Shown here: piece by piece, positions 57,937 to 64,000 of the stretch
Position numbering within the stretch: position 1 is the first letter of the stretch
Layout: every line of letters begins with the position of its first letter
DNA from: Hoyosella rhizosphaerae
GTDB lineage: Bacteria; Actinomycetota; Actinomycetes; Mycobacteriales; Mycobacteriaceae
Direction: 5' to 3'
Assembly: GCF_014643175.1 (NCBI RefSeq)
Contig: NZ_BMJH01000001.1
Span: forward strand, 682,001 to 746,000
Length of the DNA: 64,000 bases
Notes under the pieces: model-generated
Seen by the model: the letters and a program-made list of their open reading frames with translations, nothing else
Databases searched by the model: none
What the model was told of the DNA's origin: nothing
Translations under genes and position numbers: made by a program

Positions 57937-59187
57937 ATGAGTGCGAACCCAGATGCGAACCCAGATGCGGCGAAGTCTCCTCGGCTCGAATCTTTAGCTG
58001 GATGCACACCGCCGGGATGGTTGTCAGACCCTGACCGAGTGGCAGCAGTTGCCTCGGCCGAGCCGCCAGCGTTCAGCGCCGCGGAGTATGCCCGTCGGTT
58101 AACCAACGTGCGCTCCGCAATGCTCAACAACGGTCTCGACGGACTCGTGGTGTCACGGCCATCCGCCGTGGAATACATCTGCGGATACTTCTCAGCGGAA
58201 ACAATCCCGCAACCAGTCCTGATCACCCAGGACGAACTTGTGCTATTTGTGCCTGATTTCGAGGTAGGACGAGCGGTGGCAAGCTCCCTCGCCCCCGAGG
58301 TGCGCTTCTTCCGGTACGCCACAGCGCACACTGCCTACGCTGCTGTTGCTGAGTTTGTTGCCCACAAGATCAAGGCCGGGCGGGTGGGCGCCGATTCACG
58401 TACCCCAGTCGAGATTGTGGACGTCCTGCGGGACGCGGACAGTGTCGTCGTACCAGGATCCGACCTAGTTGATGCCGTTCGCATCGTTATGTCAGAAGAC
58501 GAAATTCGGTGCGTCGAAATCGCAGGCGAATCCACCGAACGCGGCGTGCAGGCAGGACTCGCAGCCGCCGCCGAACCCGGCGCCACAGATGCCACAGTTG
58601 CAGCAGCCATCAGCGCTGGTCTGGTTGAACAGGCAACATCGCGGTCTGCATGGCAAGTCGTTGTCGCCACCGGCAACCGCGCCGGAATTCCGCACTCCAC
58701 CTGGCGCGGACTCCCACTCGCCGAGGGCGCCACATTTATCGAATTCGCCGGAACACACAACCGCTACCACGCACCCATCATGCGGACGTTCTGCCGTGGC
58801 AAAGCCTCCCCACTGGTGCAGACACTAAGTGAACTCTCACGCACAGCAGTCGAAGGTGTCCTCAGCACCGCCAAAGCCGGGATGCCATGCGACGAAGTGG
58901 CACGCACCGTAACCAAACAACTCGGCCCGCTACCCGAAGGCGTGGTGTTTCACGAACTATTCGGCTACCCCGTCGGATTAGCTCACCCACCACACTGGAT
59001 GGACAGCGTGCCCTTCAACATCACAATCGACAACCCTGAACCCTTGCGTGAAGGCATGGTCTTCCACATGCCAGGGTCATTCCGCTCCATCGGTAAGGCA
59101 GGCGTTGGCCTAAGTCAGACATTCGTGATCGAAAAGAACGGCACACGAGTCCTCACCAAGGGTGACGCCGAAATGGTCTACCTCTAA
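57937..59187 (+). CDS. M24/creatinase-fold hydrolase, possible ectoine hydrolase (DoeA-like)
   Basis: 416 aa. N-terminal creatinase-like domain (FSAAEYARRLTNVRSAMLNN, NGLDGLVVSRP) and a pita-bread domain. The five metal ligands of aminopeptidase P are all replaced: VEFAG-type Glu and HAP instead of the two Asp positions, Tyr in ELFGYPVGLAHPPHW, and no Glu in VFHMPGS or GLSQTF. That matches the metal-independent creatinase/DoeA branch, which cleaves C-N bonds of small solutes. Ectoine as substrate is inferred from the family and from ehu/ectD in the window. The 5' end has a 12-bp duplication (57943-57966) encoding NPDANPDA. Confidence 0.75.
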   Translation: MSANPDANPDAAKSPRLESLAGCTPPGWLSDPDRVAAVASAEPPAFSAAEYARRLTNVRSAMLNNGLDGLVVSRPSAVEYICGYFSAETIPQPVLITQDELVLFVPDFEVGRAVASSLAPEVRFFRYATAHTAYAAVAEFVAHKIKAGRVGADSRTPVEIVDVLRDADSVVVPGSDLVDAVRIVMSEDEIRCVEIAGESTERGVQAGLAAAAEPGATDATVAAAISAGLVEQATSRSAWQVVVATGNRAGIPHSTWRGLPLAEGATFIEFAGTHNRYHAPIMRTFCRGKASPLVQTLSELSRTAVEGVLSTAKAGMPCDEVARTVTKQLGPLPEGVVFHELFGYPVGLAHPPHWMDSVPFNITIDNPEPLREGMVFHMPGSFRSIGKAGVGLSQTFVIEKNGTRVLTKGDAEMVYL

Positions 59188-59216
59188 GGCCTCTAAGGCC
59201 TCTAAGGCCTCTAGGG
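59181..59216. repeat. 9-bp tandem repeat spanning two convergent stop codons
   Basis: Three exact copies of CCTCTAAGG (59181-59189, 59190-59198, 59199-59207) and one variant CCTCTAGGG (59208-59216). The first copy contains the TAA of the M24 gene; the last contains the TAG of the convergent DUF1801 gene. Each copy repeats a TAA in the M24 frame. Confidence 0.9.
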
Positions 59217-59633
59217 CCAATCCGAACGGACCTGCGACAACCCGTCGTCAATCAGGTCAGCAAGTGCGTCACGATCAATGGCGTTGAGCCTGGTGACATA
59301 AATGCAACTTCTGCCCGTCCGGTGTGGACCGAGACGGGCAAGAAGTTCAGACCGCGACTCGTTGTAGCCATACACATACAGCGAGATCGCGGCCTTGCGG
59401 GGCGAGAACCCGATAGGGAAAAAATCGCCCTCCCGCCCACTTCCACTCTTGTAGTGGTAAGAACCAAAACCGACGATGCTTTCACCCCACATGGTCGGCA
59501 CACAACCAGTGCGCGCCTGCATCAACTCGACAAGCTCACGCGCCTCACCACGGCGCCGCTCATCAGGTAATGCGGCAATGAAGTCATCAACACTGTTGCT
59601 ATTGGGAACTGTTTTGTTCTGATTCGTCGCCAC
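59211..59633 (-). CDS. DUF1801 (YdhG-like) domain protein
   Basis: 140 aa. The DUF1801 pattern is complete: SVDDFIAALPDERRRGEARE, TMWGESIVGFGSYHYKSGSG, FSPRKAAISLYVYGY and LGPHRTGRSCIYVTRLNAID. The fold resembles iron-sulfur assembly or nucleic-acid-binding proteins but function is unknown. Stop codon lies in the last unit of a 9-bp tandem repeat. Confidence 0.88.
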   Translation of the reverse strand: MATNQNKTVPNSNSVDDFIAALPDERRRGEARELVELMQARTGCVPTMWGESIVGFGSYHYKSGSGREGDFFPIGFSPRKAAISLYVYGYNESRSELLARLGPHRTGRSCIYVTRLNAIDRDALADLIDDGLSQVRSDWP

Positions 59634-59664
59634 CTCCCAAGTCTGACCTAAAAGTCAGCAATGC

Positions 59665-60006
59665 TTAATGCAAACCCTGTACTCCCCACCCGCGCAACGT
59701 AAATGGTGCGTCGCAACTCGTCCACGACTGCTGCCATCCACTCACATAGGGCCCGTGCCGGTCATACGTCAACCACGGAGCCCACCAGGCAACACACCTC
59801 ACGGTGACACGATGCACGGCAGTCGGGACTGCACATTGTGAAAACGCTCCAGTCCCAAAAACTGGGTAAGCAGTACACGTCGCATGCGACGCTGGTGTTG
59901 GAGCCGGGGCGGCCGATGCTGTCGCGCCCATACCAAGAATGCTGGCTCCACCAATGAGAGCACCCGCGCACAGTCCGCTCAGAGTGCGCCGAACGCTGAT
60001 ATTCAT
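59665..60006 (-). CDS. Small secreted cysteine-containing protein
   Basis: 113 aa from ATG 60006, which has AAGGAG seven bases upstream. A clear signal peptide ends at TASAAPAP (about residue 34). The mature part of about 75 aa has four cysteines (CTAYPVF, QCAVPT, RCVAWW, SCDAPF), enough for two disulfides, and is rich in Trp and Tyr. No family recognised. May be an exported structural or inhibitor-like protein; that is speculation. Confidence 0.7.
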   Translation of the reverse strand: MNISVRRTLSGLCAGALIGGASILGMGATASAAPAPTPASHATCTAYPVFGTGAFSQCAVPTAVHRVTVRCVAWWAPWLTYDRHGPYVSGWQQSWTSCDAPFTLRGWGVQGLH

Positions 60007-60327
60007 CTGTTTCTCCTTGCTGGGCCTGCACGTCCGCAAAGCAAGGGGGCACACAGGCCCTGTCCGCAATCATGGGTAACTAACACCCGATTAATATTTT
60101 ACTCAGCACAAAAAAGTGACGGAACGATACAAATTGGTCGGACCTGCGGACGCTGTGGGCGCTGGGCTGCATTTCAGTCGTGTGCACAAACTAGCGTTTC
60201 AACCACCGCGAAACTGCACGTTTGTGCACACAACGCGCAGCGGATTGGCACCTATCGAGAAAGCGCCCGAAAAGGCACTCGCGCGCGCCAACGCCGGGTG
60301 CTTTTGCGTTGGTAATGGGCGTGATGA
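60007..60327. other. Intergenic region holding repeat copy C
   Basis: 321 bases with no convincing gene, between two minus-strand genes. It contains the third 52-bp palindromic repeat (60180-60231). The part next to 60006 should include the promoter of the small secreted protein: an AT-rich stretch (TTAATATTTTA, about 60091-60101) is a possible -10 region. Confidence 0.5.
60180..60231. repeat. 52-bp palindromic repeat, copy C
   Basis: Arms GTGTGCACAAACT (60180-60192) and CGTTTGTGCACAC (60219-60231) differ from perfect complementarity at one base. Same total length as copies A and B and same orientation as A. The centre is more diverged but keeps AGCG at the left and CTGCA at the right. Confidence 0.82.
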
Positions 60328-60762
60328 TCAGGGTGCTCGACTCACGCCACCGTTGCGGTCGTAATAGCGAACCATCAGTTCCCAATACACCATCAGCAGC
60401 CCCATCTCCAGCGCTATCGCTGCTGCAGCTGGTACTGCGCGGCGCTGATGGGCGGCGACCATCGCAGCGATCAAGGCGGCAGTCGCGCCGACGTTGACCG
60501 CCATCGCGGTGTCCATCGGCCTCTTGGCGATCCACTGCTCCTCACCTAGCGCCGCCCGCGTCGACCAGGCCCTGTCGTGCGCGGGTTTACCGAACACCAC
60601 CGGGTTAATTGCCATCCATAGGGTCACCAGGGCGGCGTCGCGCCTACTACGCCGCCACAACGGGACGAGCACCAGCGGTGTGCTCGCCCACCTCGACCAC
60701 ATGCTCCACGGATTGCTGTGGCGCGCGAACATAGCGTGCTTGGCCTTCCCCCAGTCCGCCAT
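60328..60762 (-). CDS. DUF6653-like membrane protein
   Basis: 144 aa from ATG 60762, with a GAGGAG about nine bases upstream. Pattern FARHSNPWSMWSRWASTPLV then RRDAALVTLWMAINPVVFGK and EEQWIAKRPMD matches a family of small membrane proteins found in archaea and actinomycetes. Three helices follow, the last being AIALEMGLLMVYWELM. Function unknown. Confidence 0.7.
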   Translation of the reverse strand: MADWGKAKHAMFARHSNPWSMWSRWASTPLVLVPLWRRSRRDAALVTLWMAINPVVFGKPAHDRAWSTRAALGEEQWIAKRPMDTAMAVNVGATAALIAAMVAAHQRRAVPAAAAIALEMGLLMVYWELMVRYYDRNGGVSRAP

Positions 60763-60882
60763 CGACGACTCCTCTCGAACCTGCTCTACTCTGTATTCTG
60801 CTCCTATAAACCGTCTAGCACCGATTGTCTGCGCAGAGCTGGCGGGACTTATCAAGACATCTGGATCGGCGGGTCACGCGGT

Positions 60883-61194
60883 ATGGGCGAAGTCAGTAAG
60901 CAACTGGGACTCTCGAAGTCCACATTCGCGCGTACTCTGCAGGTTCTGATCGGATTTGTCGCGGGCGCGTCCAGTTGGGCACTTAGCGCACGCGCACTTT
61001 ACGAACTCGGCATGCAGACTTCGTGGTATTCGGTGTTTGGGATTTCAACACTTGCTTGTGTCGCAATTGCAGCAGCAATCAAGTTATGGTTTCCACAATT
61101 TTCCCTATTGGCCTGGTCTTTCTTACTTGGTGCGGTGACGTGGATTGCCCTCGTGTCGGTGGTTGTGTACCAGTTCTCTAGCGTCACGCCATGA
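60883..61194 (+). CDS. Small membrane protein, unknown
   Basis: 103 aa from ATG 60883 (MGEVSKQLGLSKSTFARTLQ); the upstream part of the frame overlaps the divergent DUF6653 gene and lacks coding character. Four hydrophobic stretches (VLIGFVAGASSWALSARALY, VFGISTLACVAIAAAIKLW, LLAWSFLLGAVTWIALVSVV). No family recognised. Followed at 20 bases by a second membrane protein gene. Confidence 0.6.
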   Translation: MGEVSKQLGLSKSTFARTLQVLIGFVAGASSWALSARALYELGMQTSWYSVFGISTLACVAIAAAIKLWFPQFSLLAWSFLLGAVTWIALVSVVVYQFSSVTP

Positions 61195-61214
61195 ACCGTT
61201 CAAAGGAGGCGACT

Positions 61215-61784
61215 ATGGACTCGCGCCCCCGCAAGAAGTTCTTTCCTGGCGGGCCAATCCTTTTCGCAGTCACCGCAATTGCCTTGGCGCTTTTGGTAGC
61301 GGCGGTCGGTCATTGGTGGCCGCGAGGATCCCTCTGGTACGCGGCAGCGTTGGTTGCGGTTCTGGTTCTATTAGCGACCGCTCTGGCGTGGGCAATCGAT
61401 ATGGTGCGACTGCTAAGAACACGCCAGGCACTGCGGTGGAGGGTGGTCGTGTGGCCACTGATTGTTGTTATCGGAGTTGGTGCAGCTTTCGGTAGCCGCC
61501 CTAGTTTCGAGAATCATCGGCAAGAGTTCACGACTATTGCGGTAGATCTTCTTGGCGAACCTGGACGAACCGAACGTGGTGGGTTCCGTATCGGACGGTT
61601 CGACGTAGCTCGGGCGTACGACCTTAACGGCAATGTGTTTTTTGTCGACGCCCGCGAGACACTGCTTCTCACAGAGGTTGGGTGGGTATTTTCACCCGAC
61701 GGAGAACCTCACCAACGATATGGGGATTACTCAACGGAGCATGTGAGTGGACCTTGGTATCGGTATTCATACAGGCTCACTTAG
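61215..61784 (+). CDS. Membrane protein with C-terminal soluble domain, unknown
   Basis: 189 aa from ATG 61215, five bases after a strong AAGGAGG; ATG 61191, overlapping the previous stop, is a weaker choice. Three helices (ILFAVTAIALALLVAAVG, LWYAAALVAVLVLLATALAW, VVVWPLIVVIGVGAAFG), then about 90 residues outside or inside the membrane rich in Arg, Gly and Tyr (GGFRIGRFDVARAYDLNGNV). Not recognised. Convergent with the ABC ATPase gene by a four-base overlap. Confidence 0.65.
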   Translation: MDSRPRKKFFPGGPILFAVTAIALALLVAAVGHWWPRGSLWYAAALVAVLVLLATALAWAIDMVRLLRTRQALRWRVVVWPLIVVIGVGAAFGSRPSFENHRQEFTTIAVDLLGEPGRTERGGFRIGRFDVARAYDLNGNVFFVDARETLLLTEVGWVFSPDGEPHQRYGDYSTEHVSGPWYRYSYRLT

Positions 61785-62407
61785 TCCACGACCGCTAGTG
61801 TTTCGATGCGGCTCGTGCAGGCTCGCAGTAGTGCGTTGTCGTGGCTGATAAGCAGGACACCCACGTTGTGTGTGGTGCCGTGGTGGACGAGTGCGCGCAC
61901 TATTGCTGCAGTGGTGGCGGCGTCGAGCATTGCGGTGGCTTCGTCACAGACAACAAATTGTGGTTGCTGGGCGAAGGCTCGGGCTACGCAGGCGCGTTGA
62001 AGTTGGCCGTCACTTACTTCGTGTGGTCGTCTCTCGAGCAGGTCTTGCGTGAGGCCGACGGCTTCGGCGAGGCGGGTGGTGTCGTCAGGCGAGGATGTGC
62101 CGCGGAGGCGGGCGGGTTCTGAGATGACGCGCGCGAGTGTGTGGCGCGGGTTTGTGGCATTGCGGGGGGATTGAAAGATCAGCGCAGTGTGGCCGCGCGG
62201 TGCCGACTTAAGGTGCTGCCCCGCGATGGTAACGGTGCCGTTTTGGGGAGTGGTCAAACCGGTCAATACGCGCGCGAGAGTGGTTTTACCGCTTCCGGAT
62301 TCACCGGTGAGGCCAACGATTTCTCCCCTTTTAAGGTCAAAATCGGCGTCGCTCAGAACAGTGTTTGCGCCGTATCGCACTGTGATGTTTCGGGCGGAGA
62401 GCATCAC
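61781..62407 (-). CDS. Peptide/nickel-type ABC transporter ATPase (OppF/NikE-like)
   Basis: 208-aa short ATPase. Walker A GESGSGKT, Walker B FVVCDEA and the switch His are present, but the signature reads VSDGQLQR instead of LSGGQ, as in some NikE proteins. It lacks the C-terminal oligopeptide extension usual in OppF. Second ATPase of an operon that continues off the right edge. Start overlaps the upstream ATPase stop (ATGA). Confidence 0.85.
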   Translation of the reverse strand: MMLSARNITVRYGANTVLSDADFDLKRGEIVGLTGESGSGKTTLARVLTGLTTPQNGTVTIAGQHLKSAPRGHTALIFQSPRNATNPRHTLARVISEPARLRGTSSPDDTTRLAEAVGLTQDLLERRPHEVSDGQLQRACVARAFAQQPQFVVCDEATAMLDAATTAAIVRALVHHGTTHNVGVLLISHDNALLRACTSRIETLAVVD

Positions 62408-63360
62408 GGCCTCCGGGTTCTTACCGTGCGATTCTCACGCGTCACAAGCATCGTCGGACCACCCAAGTGTTGAGTTTCGGGCCTGCGCAGGTGGTAAACA
62501 CAATCGTCGCCGAGGTTTGTTAGTTCTGGTGGCATCCCTGGGATTGGGTGCAGGCCCCGTTCGGGTAGGGCGTTGAGCAGGTCGGCGGTGTAGTCGTGCC
62601 ACGGGTCTTCCAGCACATGCTCGGCGGGGCCTTCTTCCATGATGCGGGAGGCATACATCACGGCGATCCGGTCGGCGATCGATGTGCGGAGCAAAGCCCC
62701 AATATCGTGCGTAATCAGCAGCACGGCGCTGCCTCGTTTGGCGCATCCTCGGAGCAGGGCCAGGACAGTGTCTGTGTGTTGTTGATCGAGATGTGCGGTT
62801 GGTTCGTCGGCTATCACCACCGGTGGGTCGGCGGCGATGGCTGCGGCTATGGCCGCACGCTGCACCATCCCGCCAGACAGTTCGTGCGGGTACCGGTCGA
62901 GTGCTTCGGCGGGGAAATCGACGCGGCGGATCAGTTCCGACACCGAATATGGTGACCCGACGGCACGAATGGTTTCGGCGATTTGTGCGCCCACGGTGTG
63001 CACCGGGGTGAAGTGGGTCGACGGTGACTGCGGCACCATACCGATTGTTCTGCCTCGAAAACTCTCCGCAGTGTGAAGCAGATCAACGATGCGCCCATTA
63101 TCGCCGACCGTAATGCGGCCACCAATGCGCGCAGACGGCGGAAGGAGGCCCATGGCAGCCAGCGCGACGACTGATTTCCCGCACCCTGACTCCCCCACCA
63201 GCGCCGTAATCGTTCCTGGCTCGATCCGAATACTGACGTCGGTGACAGCATGAACCGTCCGACCTCGACGCCACGGAATACGCACGGTCAACGCATCGAT
63301 CGACAGCCCAGTTCCGACCACCGGCGTGACGTGTAGAGGGGTGCTCGCGATGGTGGTCAT
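62404..63360 (-). CDS. Peptide/nickel-type ABC transporter ATPase (OppD/NikD-like)
   Basis: 318 aa from ATG 63360, which overlaps the permease stop; the frame is open further upstream but inside the permease gene. Walker A GESGCGKS, signature LSGGMVQR, Walker B VVIADEP, and the C-terminal OppD/DppD motif region (ALPERGLHPIPGMPPELTNL) with a cysteine that in relatives can hold a 4Fe-4S cluster. Substrate could be di/oligopeptides or nickel; nickel would suit the urease but this is a guess. Confidence 0.88.
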   Translation of the reverse strand: MTTIASTPLHVTPVVGTGLSIDALTVRIPWRRGRTVHAVTDVSIRIEPGTITALVGESGCGKSVVALAAMGLLPPSARIGGRITVGDNGRIVDLLHTAESFRGRTIGMVPQSPSTHFTPVHTVGAQIAETIRAVGSPYSVSELIRRVDFPAEALDRYPHELSGGMVQRAAIAAAIAADPPVVIADEPTAHLDQQHTDTVLALLRGCAKRGSAVLLITHDIGALLRTSIADRIAVMYASRIMEEGPAEHVLEDPWHDYTADLLNALPERGLHPIPGMPPELTNLGDDCVYHLRRPETQHLGGPTMLVTRENRTVRTRRP

Positions 63361-64000
63361 GTCGGTACCTTCGACGGAATGGGTGGGATGAGCATGGTCC
63401 GTAAATGCGAACCGGCAATTGCTACGGAAACCGTGGTGAGGACGAGGACTCCGGCGGGGAAAACTAACGTCCACCAGCCACCGAGGAGCAGCGAGCTGCG
63501 CGCCTCCTCCAGCAATGTTCCCAAGCTTGGTTCATGCGGCGCGAGGCCGAACCCAAGAAATGACAGCGTCGACTCGTGCCACACCGCATGGGGAAGCAGC
63601 AGAATCACCGCGATCAGCGCTTGCGGTGCGGTTGCGGGCACGATGTGATGCAACAGAATGTGGCGTCTCGGCGCCCCAGCGAGTCGCGCCGCACTGATGT
63701 AGTCGCGTTCCCGCAGGCTCACCGTCTCACTGCGCACAATACGCGCCACTTGAACCCAGTGCGTGAGGCCAATCGAAAGGATAATGGCGACGACATTGCC
63801 CCTGAACATCGCCACAATGACGATGCCGAGCAGCAGATGCGGGAGCGCGTTTGCGGCATCGGCAAGTCGCATGACGACCCGGTCGTACCATCCCCCGGCG
63901 ATAGCTGAGGTGGTGCCGACGAGTACACCAATGATCGTGGCAAGCAGCGCGGACGCAAGAGCAACCAGCAACGACGTACGGATTGCCGACGCGATACGCA
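63357..64000 (-). CDS. Peptide/nickel-type ABC transporter permease (DppC/NikC-like), partial
   Basis: 3' part of a permease whose N-terminus lies beyond the right edge; the frame stays open to base 64000 (reading RIASAIRTSLLVALASALLA across the edge), so the gene is cut by the window and not truncated in nature. DppC marks: DRVVMRLADAANALPHLLLG, YISAARLAGAPRRHILLHHI and STLSFLGFGLAPHEPSLGTL. Coupled to the downstream ATPase by ATGA. Confidence 0.88.
   Translation of the reverse strand, partial: RIASAIRTSLLVALASALLATIIGVLVGTTSAIAGGWYDRVVMRLADAANALPHLLLGIVIVAMFRGNVVAIILSIGLTHWVQVARIVRSETVSLRERDYISAARLAGAPRRHILLHHIVPATAPQALIAVILLLPHAVWHESTLSFLGFGLAPHEPSLGTLLEEARSSLLLGGWWTLVFPAGVLVLTTVSVAIAGSHLRTMLIPPIPSKVPT

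Noticed and set aside
28060-59187. Long antisense open frames opposite lnt, amidohydrolase, cobN, copA and others
   Set aside because: They mirror the codon bias of the real genes, have no ribosome binding sites and encode low-complexity Arg/Ser/Pro-rich products.

Overview
The window comes from a high-GC actinomycete, most likely a mycolic-acid-bearing member of the Mycobacteriales (Corynebacteriales). The evidence is an actinobacterial RbpA, an antigen-85-type mycolyltransferase, a polyprenol-phosphate-mannose synthase next to apolipoprotein N-acyltransferase (Ppm1/Lnt), a mycothiol-dependent-enzyme family protein, and a cobN / cobG / cobH / cobIJ arrangement like that of mycobacteria. The genus cannot be fixed from sequence alone. 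Genes are dense, with many ATGA/TGATG stop-start overlaps. I saw no rRNA, tRNA, CRISPR array, transposase or phage gene.

Left third (1-17 kb): ehuBCDA encodes ectoine/hydroxyectoine import. It is followed by a convergent lipoprotein gene, a DHA2-type MFS exporter, a mycolyltransferase-like esterase and a secretory lipase. An OpuC-type betaine/choline ABC operon comes next, then a GNAT/membrane-protein pair flanked by inverted copies of a 52-bp palindromic repeat, then a solitary ectoine hydroxylase gene (ectD). Molybdate uptake (mop-type regulator, modA, modB, modC) follows on the minus strand. modA carries an apparent one-base frameshift near its 3' end.

Middle (17-37.5 kb): ureABC-ureF-ureG-ureD (no ureE); lemA with an M48 protease; an SRPBCC protein; a TrzN/MtaD-like amidohydrolase; rbpA followed by a strong terminator; ppm1, lnt, a YtcJ-like amidohydrolase and fxsA on the minus strand; a NarL/DesK-type two-component system; tldD/tldE; and a PPOX-family oxidoreductase.

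Right half (37.5-64 kb): an orphan UgpC/MsiK-type ATPase, an aroE-like gene, cobN, a membrane alpha/beta-hydrolase and cobG. A copper block follows (secreted subtilase, DUF305 lipoprotein, copZ, copA, csoR) and abuts cobH-cobIJ. Then come a sialidase-like beta-propeller lipoprotein, a YdjM-like membrane protein, DUF427, an acyl-CoA dehydrogenase, an MPI-family protein, an M24/creatinase-fold hydrolase (possible ectoine hydrolase), DUF1801, small secreted and membrane proteins, and the end of a peptide/nickel-type ABC operon that runs off the right edge.

The recurring theme is compatible-solute handling: Ehu import, Opu import, EctD hydroxylation and a DoeA-like enzyme occur within 59 kb and no ectABC is visible. 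The most unusual signals are the 52-bp palindromic repeat family (three copies of identical length), the modA frameshift, the copper operon reading toward cobalamin genes, and short tandem repeats at both ends of the M24 gene.
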